The notes beneath the pieces are model-generated. The model saw only the letters and a program-made list of their open reading frames with translations. It had not been told where the DNA came from and did no database searches. A stretch of DNA of 64,000 nucleotides from assembly GCA_951799445.1 (NCBI GenBank), contig OX637295.1, positions 23,746,001 to 23,810,000 of the forward strand, written 5' to 3'. The first letter of the stretch is position 1. The number at the start of each line of letters is the position of its first letter. Below, one piece after another: positions 10,034 to 21,551 of this stretch. The position numbers were made by a program, and so were the translations under genes. The DNA is from Pseudisothecium myosuroides. Its lineage: Eukaryota; Streptophyta; Bryopsida; Hypnales; Lembophyllaceae.

Positions 10034-11435
10034 ATGGCGCAAGACAATGATTATGAGATCTGGACGCGCTTCGTGGAAGCCAACTACCTGATCGACGCCA
10101 AAACCTACGAAGGCAAGTGCCCCACATGCACCTCACCTAGAGACTGCAACAACTACTACTGCCTCCAGTGCAAGCTCGGCGGACTCTGTCCCATGACATT
10201 CCGAAGAAACGGGCCGCACACTGGCCATCGCTGGTTGCAGGTAGGGTCGATTTCGTGAAATTGGCAACATTTCAAAGCAAAATTTTTCACTTCCATGTAC
10301 ATACACCTCTACATTGTAGCGCACGGCGTGTATGGATTTATATTTCTAAACGTACGATCTGAAAAGTGCCGAAGCTATGCAATCCCCCCAGTTTAACGAA
10401 ATTGCCGTCCTTGATGCAGGTTCGGCGCCAGTCCCACAAGAGCGCCGTCGACCCGGAGGATCTCGCCAAATACCTCCCCCACGAGAGCACCAAGCACATC
10501 CAGAAATGTTTGTTGAACACTGGCAGCCTCTGCTACCTCCGAACTGACCATCAACACCAGGCAGCGACAAGCTCTCGACCCCCCGCCAAGCGCGCTAAGA
10601 CCGGCCGTGGGCAGCCCAGTCCACTGAAAAGATGTGAAGCCTGCAACAAGGTCATTGCGAACTCCCAGGATTGGAAGGGAGACTTTCTCTTGTGTTCTGT
10701 GGAGTGTCTGATCACGCTAGCACAACGGCAGCCGGGAAGGAATCTCCTCCGAATGCTACACGGTGCCTTGGCTCGCACTAATGAGTTCCCACAGACGGCA
10801 CTTGAGAAAATCAAAGGGAGGCAAGCTGGGTCAAGTTCTAAGTCACGTTCTAAGGCTCTGGCTGTGATCAATGATCGCTCTGGAAACTCCAGTGGTGGTG
10901 AAATTGTTGCAGCGGAGCCTCCTGCAGTTCGTGGCTCCAGTGGTCGAAGAAGTGCTCCAGTGAATTACCGTCAACTTCACCGTGGAGGAGCTGGTTCTCG
11001 GACTGCAGCAGTTGCAGGAACTAGAGGTACTAATTAAACGTCTATTTTGTTGGATTGATGGAATTCCAGTACTTTGGCACATTTCATGCAGTATGTACGA
11101 CCTGAAATAGATGAAAGTTCATGCCTAGTTTCTATATTGAAATTAGACCCTCGTTAATTAGGATGCATGTCACCAGTTTTGACCCTAGAATTGAGCCAAC
11201 GCAATGAAATTGACGTTTACTGGTGGTGGGACTAGCTGGTGCTACAACTGCAGCAAAAACTCGAGCATCTGGTGGTGGATCATCACGGCGTGGTCGAGCA
11301 AATCGGACGCAAGCTGCTCCGGATTACTCTGCTTACCCACTTGGATATCGAAGTGCGGGATTATATCATCTGATTGCGGCGCTCAAAGCCAACGGCGACT
11401 GGGATCTGCATCTCGGGAACCTTGGGAGGGACTAG
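10034..11435 (+). CDS. PLATZ zinc-binding transcription factor (A copy)
   Basis: PLATZ proteins are plant zinc-dependent DNA-binding proteins that bind A/T-rich sequence in the nucleus. Exon 1 is 10034-10240 (69 residues); the intron is 10241-10419 (GTAGGG...GATGCAG), at the conserved PLATZ point just after GHRWLQ. Exon 2 begins VRRQSHKSAVDPEDL. Metal-ligand patterns are KCPTC, DC, YCLQC, LC, then HTGH, and later RCEAC...LLCSVEC; the first pair is CxxC where CxxH is usual. A Ser/Gly/Arg-rich tail follows. Read straight through, the frame stops at 11037 (274 residues). A splice from 11026 to 11236 would instead add ATTAAKTRAS...LGNLGRD and end at 11435 (337 residues). I favour the spliced form because the third exon's 70-residue frame is identical in both units. 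A 5'UTR intron spans 9026-9966. Confidence 0.85.
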
Positions 11436-12049
11436 TTGCCACGATATTGATGGGCTTGCCTGTTGTACAAACTACCAAATTACCTGAGGTCAAAGTTGTG
11501 GAATTCGAATTTAATGGGGACCTTGGGAGTTGGGCGGGACTAGTTGCATCTATTTCTTATGCACTTGCAAGTTGTACACAGTAATGTTTAGCAAAGTACC
11601 GGTGCATAAAGTTGAGGAATTCTTCCAATTTAATGAAATTGACGCATATTTGCATACGGCAATGAAGGTGACTGCATGCTTATATGTACGTATGTTTGGT
11701 CACAATGTTCACTGCTTTAGCATAATTTTCAGAGTTTGGTACTTTCTTAACTAGTTGTATGCTGTTTATTTTGTGTTGTGCTTCACATTTTGCCAAGACT
11801 CCCGCAAAGACTGTCACACACATTTTTGAATGAAAAGTCGCAAATGGTGCCGGACCATTTGTGCTCTGCATACTACGCCTCTCTTTATTCAAGAACAAGA
11901 ATATAAGCAAACAAGCAACTTACACCTCCTTCTCATAAGCCTGTACTTGAAGGGGTCTCCTGATGAATCACTTAAAGTTTGCAGAAATAGAGCTTTATGT
12001 TTTTAGTTGTTGGTTACAATTTTTTGCGAAATCTAACCCTCCCATATTA
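11436..12049. other. PLATZ 3' flank
   Basis: No gene is seen. The other unit has an insertion of roughly 90 bases near 51890-51960 relative to this stretch. It probably contains the PLATZ 3'UTR, but no single poly(A) signal stands out. Confidence 0.35.
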
Positions 12050-13895
12050 ACGAAATTGATCATTATGGAGTCTGAGCATTTGAATGAGACAAATTTGGCG
12101 CTTTGAGTCACGCCATCGTCACAATGAAAGGTGACCAGCACTGTCGGTATGGAGAAACTGAAATTGCGGCACAACAAGAGCTGCAATTCGTTCCACCTCG
12201 ATCTCTTAAAGAAGCTGTGTCGTCCATCCCCATTGTTGTAAGTCTGACAAGATTAGAGCCATTGAGGACATTGAGGAAGTTTGCCATGAACTGTTATGAG
12301 TTTTGACAAGAATTGTGACGTTCACTTGTGCAATGCTGCAATTAACATTTAACATGATTGGTGAAAGTAAACATTTCACGTCAATGGCAAACTTCATCAA
12401 GTACCAATTTAATTTCGTTCAATTGGCGATATTCCAGAAGCCAAACATTGTGACATATATCTTTACAATGGACTAATTTCAGGCCACAAATAAGGACTCC
12501 ATTATAGATTTTCGTTTAGGTCGTGCCAAAGTAATGAAATAAGTGATGTAAAATGAATACTCATTTTTACCAAAAATGTCAATTTGTGTGTGCACCTTAA
12601 AAAGAGCCAAAATTGTGGAGTTCCACCAATTCAAAGAAATTGACCATGATCTTCGCCAGGTGTTGAGAGAAATGTGGCAGACAGAAGGGTGGGATGCATT
12701 GGTGATGCCCTCACTTCCAAGTTCCAACACTTCCTGACCAAGTCCGGGTTTGAGGAAGGGAAGAGGTTCGTTGCAAACATTCATGCTTTTGAGAAAAATT
12801 AGACCGCCAAGAACATCATGCCGGAGATTGATCATGGGGAGGAGTAAATAATGAAAAGTCTGAAATTAAGCGAGCTCTCCTTGTCGCAATATGTTTCAAG
12901 TAGTAAATAATTACTTGACAATGTTTCAGCAATTTCATAATAATCAATAATGAGTTCTCCCTGCGATCAACCTTCTTTTTGTTGTCTCCCAATTGCAGTA
13001 TTGCACCTTTCTATGGTTGATGTCCAAAATCGATGAAAAGTCGATCATTCTTGAAAATCTGCCTGTGAGTGCTCACCTGGATACCACTTGTGCACATGTG
13101 CTAATTTAGGTTTGGTTAAAGAGGCAGGACTTGAGTGCTTGGCTTTCATGCTGAAACGCAACGCAACATGGCTTGTGAAAAATAATCATTTGCCTGTGCT
13201 GTCGATGCTTCGAGCACTGTTATGAAACTCCTCAGCTCTTGGGACGTTAAACACTTTATTGACCCATGTACAAGGTTTATTCATTTGACGTGCAGCGTCA
13301 AGATCGATGTTGGCCGGATCTCATCAAATACACACTTTTCCAGAATAACAAAACATGTATCTATTATGCTCATCTACTGGAACGGAATGTGGGAGGAGAT
13401 TGTGAAATAAAACAACAAGATGCACCCTACAAATTTTGCAGGTTGCCCAAGCATGCCAAAAAATGATTTGACATTAGTGTACTCTTTTTAAGAATCTGGT
13501 ACTTCTAACGTCGACCTCATTCAACAAGCAGTGTCATCTTTCCCTCTGAGACTGAGCCGGAAGCATCCATTCCCGCATCCCTTCGTGATCTTGCCGATCT
13601 TACAGACAACCCCTTGATTCTTTCCTCTCCGTCGTCACTACTGCTGACGCCCTGGCGCTTCTGGGATTCTTCGAAGATGCAGAATCAGGAAATGAGTACA
13701 AATCATCATCTCTCACGCCATATGTACAATGACTTAACCGGTGGACTCAGAGGCTCCAGGTCCGGGCTGCCCAACCACCGGCCATGGCTTTCTGCAGAGA
13801 AGGATTGTTGGAAAGGGCCACTTGTGCAGTGTCTATATACAAGAAACATTTTTCATGTTCCTTGTACGCACTGTAGCAGAAATCCCCTGCAACTC
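12050..13895 (+). other. Exon-like conserved block, unidentified gene or pseudogene
   Basis: Several plus-strand segments have protein-like composition and recur in the other unit (52260-54110): EIAAQQELQFVPPRSLKEA (ending at a GTAAGT donor, 12239), SDKIRAIEDIEEVCHELL (about 12245-12300), DALTSKFQHFLTKSG and FEEGKRFVANIHAFEKN (about 12701-12800), VKEAGLECLAFMLKRN (about 13117-13164), YKVYSFDVQRQDRCWPDL (about 13269-13322), and SFLSVVTTADALALLG (about 13619-13667). The frames are short and discontinuous, as expected of several small exons or a decaying gene. The segment CANLGMVKEAG...MLKRN in the other unit has a faint pentatricopeptide-repeat look. I cannot name the gene or prove it is expressed. 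Confidence 0.35.
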
Positions 13896-14198
13896 AAGGT
13901 AGTAGCTCATAAACCGACCATCTAAGAGCTGTTTGCCATTTCAGGGAAGCTAAACTCTTTGAAACAATTTTCAGTAAATTTTAGTAGGAAGAAAATAGAA
14001 CTCGCATCTAACCCAGGTTGTTTCATATTTTTTGAACCTTTGTGGAATTAGTTATGAATTTTTGAAGTTGAAACGCAGTGGTCACTAAAAGTGACCACCT
14101 CCTGAAATGTACACTGTTGGTACATGGAAGAAAGCAAAATGTGCCTTTGTGCCATGATCAATTTTACAACCCGGTCGCTTTATGAGCCTACTTACCTT
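13896..14198. mobile_element. AAGGTA-ended TIR element (A copy)
   Basis: Begins AAGGTAGTAGCTCATAAAC and ends TTTATGAGCCTACTTACCTT, inverted with mismatches. The interior resembles the element at 6561-6865 in opposite orientation, including GTGGTCACTAAAAGTGACC. Shared with 54111-54422, so this insertion predates the segmental duplication. Confidence 0.7.
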
Positions 14199-15003
14199 TT
14201 TTCCTGTTTTAACAAAACACAGGGAATGTGGTTGCTAGAAGGAAAGGTGACACAAAGAATTTTATGAAGGGGGGAATTTGTACATTTCTTAGTGTTATTT
14301 GAAGATGTCTCTACACCCAAATCAACTCAATTGATGGAATTCAATATTCTAGATTGTAGATTTACGCCTATAAATCTAACTTCAATGTAGATTTTAGTGC
14401 GCATAATCACTACAGTTGGTAGATTTTGGAGGCTGAAATCTAACTATATGTAGATTGTAAATTTCGATTAGCAAATTTTAGAAATTTTGATCTGGACTTT
14501 CTTCTAGATTTTAGGAGTTCAAAATATTAGAGATATTGACTTACTTTTGTTAGTTTGTACTTCTCTCTAACTCTAGGTTATATTTTCAAAATAATTAAAA
14601 AATGTCTTCCTAATTTCAGAATTTTGTAGAAAAATAAGCATCAATACTATGAAACCACAAACAAATCAGTAGGTGTTTCTTACAATCACTTAGCAATGCA
14701 ATTGGGTCAACTATCCACAATGGGTACTATGCATAATAGAGTGCAAAATAGATACAAAAAGGAAATGTATACCATAGATAAAGAGCATTAATGGGTGACA
14801 TACATGGCAATCCAAACATTGTGTTCTTACATATATAGTTGAAATTTTTATGTCATATAGGCTACGGCTAGCCCATACTTGAGAGCACATTGTAAACATG
14901 CCATTCTCATAAAAATGCAAACATGACTTGCTAAAAGACTAGGATGATCATATAAATGATATAACTATTTCACGCCCAAGAGACTACCATAATGAATGTC
15001 AAG
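14199..15003. other. AT-rich 3' flank of SKP1-like copy S2
   Basis: Contains repeated AGATTTTAG/TAGATTGTAAATTT phrases. From about 14620 it is almost identical to the stretch before copy S3 (offset 4902). A worn TIR end (GGTGTTTCTTACAATCAC) lies near 14672. No gene is seen. Confidence 0.4.
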
Positions 15004-16173
15004 CTAGTCCATGGTTTCGTCATCAAAAATCGCGTCCTCCATCTTCAATGCCTCCTTGCGGAGATCTATGCCATGCATCAAGTCCTTGAATACGTCCATA
15101 TCTGTTGGGTCTAGCATGCCACATGTTTGCAACACAAGAGTGTTGACCAAACCAATATCTATATGCAAGAGAATGATGGCAATTTGTTGATGCATATTGT
15201 AGGGATCATAGAGGTTGGCGAGCTCCACATAGAGCATTTGGGCATCCGCATCATACCGCCAAGGGCTCCATTCTCCATGGTGGAATCTTTGGACCACTTC
15301 AATCTTCATCTTGAGTTGAAGCTCCGTTGGCAATGATTGCACAAGGGAAGCTAGAATTTGGCTCTCCTTTCCAATGGAACGTCCCTCTCCTCTTGCCAAG
15401 TCATTGGTGGAGTTGAAAATTTGTTGAATTTCTCCAAATGTCTTCTTGGCAATCATCATTGCTACGTTTTGATAGATCACATGAAGCAAGGTCTCAATAT
15501 GCATGTAGTCGGCCGCCTAGTCATCACACACACAATCAATTTCTTTTTTATGACCATGACCGTTGCTCTAAGCCCACAAGGTTCATAAATAGGAAAATAA
15601 TGTAGATGGAAAACTCAAGCTAGGTGAGTCTTTGTAAAGCACACAATCTTAGCTAATTCCAAAATGGTTGTGCGTGCAAAGAAGAACGTGATCTAGAAGT
15701 AGTATGTGCTATCAACTAGAAACAAGAACTAAAAGTGTAGCAATTACATTCATGCGCAAGAGCAATCTCACCTAAAGTAGGTCAACACAAAACATATCAA
15801 AGAAGGTGAATTCTTGAGAACATGTGAACAAGAAAAATTTGGAAGAGAATTACTCCTCCAAACCTCCAAGGTTCACGTTGCAATGCTTACAAGCTAGGAG
15901 CTGCAATGTAAACTCAATCCATACCATAAGCAAGTCGTAGAGATTCTCCATATCGACCTTCACCAATTTAGCACCCTTCTGGACACAACACTTGCAGCAA
16001 CAGAGCACTTGTCCCAAAATGTGGCTCGACACATTTGGCAGTGGGATGGGGCTATCAATGCCCACATCCTCCATCACGTTCCTCACAAACTGGGACTGCA
16101 ATGCCACATCCTCATCTACCTCAAAGATCTCACCACTGGCGCTACTCAACTTCACAAAGCGTTGTGCAGCCAT
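15004..16173 (-). CDS. SKP1-like protein with novel C-terminal extension (copy S2)
   Basis: Predicted 253 residues from exons 16173-15925 and 15516-15004, with a 408-base intron (donor GTATGG, acceptor GACTAG). The BTB/POZ half (residues 1-83) is shorter than in S1: the YIENEQMNNEDLKDWPIHV loop is replaced by CVQKGA before KLVKVDMENLYDLLM. Residues 84 to about 127 carry AADYMHIETLLHVIY and MIAKKTFGEIQQIFN. The unrecognised extension follows, with SLPTELQLKMKIEVVQRF, HGEWSPWRYD and HQQIAIILLHIDIGLVNTL, and ends IFDDETMD. It lacks the serine/proline-glycine stretch seen after LQTC in S1. The likely role is a divergent SCF adaptor; cullin and F-box binding are untested. The ATG at 16173 is the first in frame next to the homology. 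Confidence 0.85.
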
Positions 16174-16315
16174 GTTCAACTCAAGGCTCTGGACCTCAAA
16201 ATGACAGAGTTGAGTAACTATTCTTGAGCTCAGGAATTAACAGCTTTGACTCTCTGATGGCAGGAGGCAACATGTGACTTCTCAACACTGTGGACTAGCA
16301 GAAGGTCGGGTGGCC

Positions 16316-16408
16316 TTATATAGGCTTGAATGCCTGACTTTAGCAAGCCTCGGTGGAAAATAGGGTATTTTGGACATGTAACTCAAGTAGTCTCGAAAGT
16401 CAGTTTTG
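16316..16408 (-). promoter_or_regulatory. Promoter of SKP1-like copy S2
   Basis: TATATAA on the minus strand at 16322-16316, about 143 bases before the ATG. The shared box (plus-strand reading AGTCTCGAAAGTCAGTTTTG) is at 16389-16408. Confidence 0.6.
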
Positions 16409-16761
16409 TGAGATTTTTGGTTACCAGTAATACTAACTAGTGGATGGTTGCCACAATAGTTTCCTAAGTATTTAATTCCTAAAAACTTTGAAATTGGATG
16501 CGGAGTATTTTTTTTGGTTGTAAGTAGGACTGCCACAATATATAGTCTATGCACCCCTCCTCACAGAGGGCTTTCCGTTGGTTCCAAGAACCTAATGAGG
16601 GGATGCAAAGTCTACAAGATCTCACAATAACAAACAAACAAACAGAAAAAAAAACCTAATTTGAGGTTTAGATTTTGTTAAATTAATGAAATTCCGTGCT
16701 TCAATGGCACGTTTTAGGTTGTGCCTCACGAATCATAAATCTATATTGTCTAGTCTAATCT

Positions 16762-17719
16762 TTAATAACCCCTAAAATCTCATTGTCCCCTCGAGGGACA
16801 AAATCACAAAATGGATTTTGGATAGGTTCCTATGGTCTCAATTTTCATTGTGAATTTTAGAAACCTTTTTGGAATATAGAAAATCACATCCAAGTTTTGG
16901 GAATATAAGTTTTAAGTCAATCCAAGCCCAAAAAAAACACATTGTACAATCCTAAGTCCAAAATGGGTTTTGTCAAGCAACACCAACAAAAAGAACAAAG
17001 TATCAAATCAATATTTTCAAAATTTTCATAGAAAATACTCTAGTAGTAAAGTCTATTAGGATGGATTTTGGATTCTTTCTATCTGAACAAGTAATGAGAA
17101 ATTTATGGACAATCTTGTTTGGAAGGCAATTTGTAAGCATCTTTGTGAAAAAAAGAAACTTGTAGGATCCATTTTTGAACTCAACTTTGACAATTTTTCA
17201 AAATATGTTATTTGACAGGGTTTAGTTCACTTACTAGAACAATCTCAGCAATTTAATTATTGAGTTTCAATTCCATCTTAGAGATATGAACAATTTGGTT
17301 TCTCATTCCATATCAAAGCTATTTCTACATTACAATTTTTTAAAGAGAGAAGATCAAAAGTGTGTGTGTTTTGAAAAAAAAATATGGACTTTGAACTCGA
17401 TTCTTCAACATAAAAAATTTGAAATTCCGAATGTTGTAGTGCAAAGTTTTATGCTAAGAAGATTCAAGGCCTTAAAATTCAGGCATGCAAGGTACTAAAA
17501 ATCCTAATTTCTTGACTTCAATTGCAAGACAATATTTTACAAGCCACACAGTAAAAGTTTTTGAAATTTCTTCCACTCATTTTTATACCAAGCTAGTACA
17601 AGATCCTATGGTGACATAAGCAAAAAGAATGATTTCTAAATATTTTTTGCAATTTGCAATAAAAATGACAGTTCTCGGTAGAGTTTGATGAAAGAAGGAC
17701 TCGGTACCCGAAGGTTTAA
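16762..17719. mobile_element. TTAA-flanked TIR element, worn
   Basis: Left TTAA with TAACCCCTAAAATCTC; the right end AAGGTTTAATAA includes TTAA at 17716-17719. The right third is the inverted equivalent of the left third of the clean element at 31048 (GATCCTATGG, CAATAAAAATGACAGTT). No transposase. Counterpart 57008-57965. Confidence 0.6.
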
Positions 17720-17903
17720 TAAATTTTTGTTGCTAGGATTCAAAGGGGCGATCTTGCAGAGGATTTTTTTGGCAATGATAGTTCTCAATTTTAGAATTGA
17801 ATTAGCTTTAGTCAATGTTCAAGCGGCCTGACAGTCAGGCAACTCACGACTAGAAGGGAATTAAAGCTTTAGTACAATTTTACCAAAATTAAATTTAAAT
17901 CTT

Positions 17904-18808
17904 TTAACCTTTGAAGGACCATTGGTATTTTTTAAGAGAATTTATCAAAAATTTCCATTTCTTGGTGCATGGGCCAAATTCAAAACTAAAAATTGTATTT
18001 TTGAATTTCAACTATTTAAAAAATTAGTAGAATATTACATTAATGAGTGGAAAAAGTTTCAACCCAATTGACCACATAAATCGAAAGGTTATTATGTTTG
18101 AAGTAGAGAAAAAAACTTCTTTTCATTCCTCAAACTATGAGCCCTCTTGGAGTCTAGTTTTTTCTCTACACCATAAGTACTACCTTTACATCTTACAAGG
18201 TTCTCTTACAAAAAAATCTAGAATTAATAGGAGGCCACTCATGATCTTCTTCTAAACCACTATACAATACAAGAAGTTCAAAAAATTTGGCAATAAACTA
18301 GTCAAATTTTGATGACCTTGTGCATTGAGTCCATTTTCTTTTTGAAATTGGAATAGCAAAAACTTAGACACAAACATTTTCAAGTGTGTGGAAAAAATTA
18401 CAAGAATTTTGAAAATGCAACTTTCAAGATAATAGTGATTGTAGTTAGATATAAATGTTTTATTCCAAACTTGTTGGGAACAACATGGTAGAGTCTCAAG
18501 TGACTCTTTTGGGAATGGGATATTTTGCTCTAAAAGTAGTTTCAAGAAAAAAATTGCACTCCATATTATATCATGTTGAGCGTTACATTACTTACATGCC
18601 AAATTTAGAAGTAGATGAGGAATTTTGCAAAAGATGACCAAATTGTCAAAACTTCTCAAACTCTTGGAATTTTTTGGACACTACAACTTTTACTCCGAGC
18701 ATCCACTTGCAATTCTTTTACATTCCCACTACGGGGTTGGATCTCTCCTAACATCTGTTGTAAAACATCCGTTCGTTTTTAACATCTGGTCCTTTTATTA
18801 AGAGTTAA
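17904..18808. mobile_element. TTAA-flanked TIR element, worn
   Basis: Left end TTAACCTTTGAAGGACCATT; right end CTGGTCCTTTTATTAAGAG with TTAA at 18805-18808. The same element in the other unit is 58147-59044, with a slightly better right end. The small reading frames inside (18043-18637) are not recognised. Confidence 0.55.
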
Positions 18809-19230
18809 GAAATTCAATTCTTCAAGTTGACAATATTCCATAGGATTTTGCTTTCAAAAAATGCCAATTGAAATGAAAATCTCCAATTGTGAATGCACCT
18901 TTGCAGTGTTGTAATTAAGCCTTAACCTTTGAAGGATGCAACCCCCCATGACTAAGATAGATACCAAAATTTTCCTGTAATGAACCAATAGGTGCATTCT
19001 TTGTTTCCACAATTAAGAAAAAAGTAATCCATGAGACACTTTGGGTCCTTAGCATCCTTTCAACTCTATAATTATAGGCCCATGACCATTGTGTTTAAGC
19101 TATACATAAATGAAAATATTTATATTTGTTTTTCAAAGATGAAATCACATGTTTGCTATATGTTGTAAAATTTTCAACCTCTTTGGAAGAATTTGAAATA
19201 TTATGAATTTCAGAAGAAAAAAATTGAGTG

Positions 19231-19350
19231 TCAAGCTAGTGGATGGTTTCTTCATTGAAAATCAAGTGCTCAATCTTCAACATATCTAAACCATCTATCA
19301 AGTCCCCGAATAGGTCCCAATCCGTAGGTCTACCCATTCTAAGCGTCTAC
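19231..19350 (-). pseudogene. SKP1-like 3'-end relic
   Basis: The plus-strand text TCAAGCTAGTGGATGGTTTC, then TTCATTGAAAATCA and ATCAAGTCCCCGAATAGG, corresponds to the last 35-40 codons and stop of the S1/S4 type (compare 25800-25920). The rest of the gene is absent. It sits just before the duplicated block that carries copy S3. Also present at 59466-59590. Confidence 0.65.
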
Positions 19351-19905
19351 CCACTTATTTTCAAGGGCTTCAACGAAGGATGGCATAATTAGATCTTCCA
19401 TCAATTTGTTGCTAAATGTGCCGCACTTTGCATTTGGACTCTACTTTTGGCTTTTTTTTGTTCTTCTTTGTACTTCTTCGTTATAGCTTGAAATTTTAAA
19501 AAAATGTTTTTCTCATTTCAAAGTTTTGCAGGGAAATAAGCATCAATACTATGAAACCACAAACAAATCAGTAGGTGTTTCTTACAATCACTTAGCAATG
19601 CAATTGGGTCAACTATCCACAATGGGTACTATGCATAATAGAGTGCAAAATAGATACAAAAAGGAAATGTATACCATAGATAAAGAGCATTAATGGGTGA
19701 CATACATGGCAATCCAAACATTGTGTTCTTACATATATAGTTGAAATTTTTATGTCATATAGGCTACGGCTAGCCCATACTTGAGAGCACATTGTAAACA
19801 TGCCATTCTCATAAAAATGCAAACATGACTTGCTAAAAGACTAGGATGATCATATAAATGATATAACTATTTCACGCCCAAGAGACTACCATAATGAATG
19901 TCAAG

Positions 19906-21075
19906 CTAGTCCATGGTTTCGTCATCAAAAATCGCGTCCTCCATCTTCAATGCCTCCTTGCGGAGATCTATGCCATGCATCAAGTCCTTGAATACGTCCA
20001 TATCTGTTGGGTCTAGCATGCCACATGTTTGCAACACAAGAGTGTTGACCAAACCAATATCTATATGCAAGAGAATGATGGCAATTTGTTGATGCATATT
20101 GTAGGGATCATAGAGGTTGGCGAGCTCCACATAGAGCATTTGGGCATCCGCATCATACCGCCAAGGGCTCCATTCTCCATGGTGGAATCTTTGGACCACT
20201 TCAATCTTCATCTTGAGTTGAAGCTCCGTTGGCAATGATTGCACAAGGGAAGCTAGAATTTGGCTCTCCTTTCCAATGGAACGTCCCTCTCCTCTTGCCA
20301 AGTCATTGGTGGAGTTGAAAATTTGTTGAATTTCTCCAAATGTCTTCTTGGCAATCATCATTGCTACGTTTTGATAGATCACATGAAGCAAGGTCTCAAT
20401 ATGCATGTAGTCGGCCGCCTAGTCATCACACACACAATCAATTTCTTTTTTATGACCATGACCGTTGCTCTAAGCCCACAAGGTTCATAAATAGGAAAAT
20501 AATGTAGATGGAAAACTCAAGCTAGGTGAGTCTTTGTAAAGCACACAATCTTAGCTAATTCCAAAATGGTTGTGCGTGCAAAGAAGAACGTGATCTAGAA
20601 GTAGTATGTGCTATCAACTAGAAACAAGAACTAAAAGTGTAGCAATTACATTCATGCGCAAGAGCAATCTCACCTAAAGTAGGTCAACACAAAACATATC
20701 AAAGAAGGTGAATTCTTGAGAACATGTGAACAAGAAAAATTTGGAAGAGAATTACTCCTCCAAACCTCCAAGGTTCACGTTGCAATGCTTACAAGCTAGG
20801 AGCTGCAATGTAAACTCAATCCATACCATAAGCAAGTCGTAGAGATTCTCCATATCGACCTTCACCAATTTAGCACCCTTCTGGACACAACACTTGCAGC
20901 AACAGAGCACTTGTCCCAAAATGTGGCTCGACACATTTGGCAGTGGGATGGGGCTATCAATGCCCACATCCTCCATCACGTTCCTCACAAACTGGGACTG
21001 CAATGCCACATCCTCATCCACCTCAAAGATCTCACCACTGGCGCTACTCAACTTCACAAGACGCTGCGCAGCCAT
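19906..21075 (-). CDS. SKP1-like protein with novel C-terminal extension (copy S3)
   Basis: Predicted 253 residues from exons 21075-20827 and 20418-19906. It is nearly identical to S2 over about 1.5 kb that includes exons, intron and 3' flank (constant offset 4902). The differences seen in the protein are near the start (RL for RF after MAAQ). Upstream of the ATG the sequence changes abruptly: the leader is different from S2 and closer to a separate promoter type. Same SKP1 fold plus unknown extension, same loss of the WAFE tail. Recent duplication or gene conversion explains the match. The ATG at 21075 is preferred because it is adjacent to the homology. Confidence 0.85.
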
Positions 21076-21189
21076 GTTCGATCTCAAAAGTACGAAGTAT
21101 TGGGCTCTAGCAAGGAACTACCAGCTCTAATTCTCTGTTGGAAAGTGTGACTTCTTAAAACAATGATTAGTTGGAAGTTGCGGGTGGCC

Positions 21190-21270
21190 TTATATAGGTC
21201 TGATTCATTCAAGCCTCGGAAGTAGGGTATTTTGGATTCATAATTCAAGTAGTCTCGAACGTCAGTTTTG
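21190..21270 (-). promoter_or_regulatory. Promoter of SKP1-like copy S3
   Basis: TATATAA on the minus strand at 21196-21190, with the shared upstream box at 21251-21270 carrying one change (CGAACG for CGAAAG). Confidence 0.55.
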
Positions 21271-21551
21271 TGAGATTTTTGGTTACCAGTAATACTATTA
21301 AGTGGATTGTTGCCACAGTGTACTAATATAGAAGTTAGTAGAAGTAATTTTTTAATTATTTAATTCATAAATACTTTGGACTTTGATATCTTTTTGGTTG
21401 TCAGTTGGACCACCACAAAATAAAGTCTATGTACCCCTCCTAGCAGAAGGCTTTCGAACGGTACCAAGAACCTGACTAAAGGATGCACGATCTACAAGAT
21501 CTCACTATAACAAACAAAACAAATAAACAAACAAACAAAGTCTAGGCTTAG

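Noticed and set aside
15127..15588. Plus-strand reading frames opposite the SKP1-like exons (repeated opposite each copy)
   Set aside because: They are the antisense of conserved exons and recur only because the exons do; no start context or family resemblance.
18043..18637. Short frames within the TTAA element at 17904-18808
   Set aside because: Not conserved in frame in the other unit and without recognisable domains.
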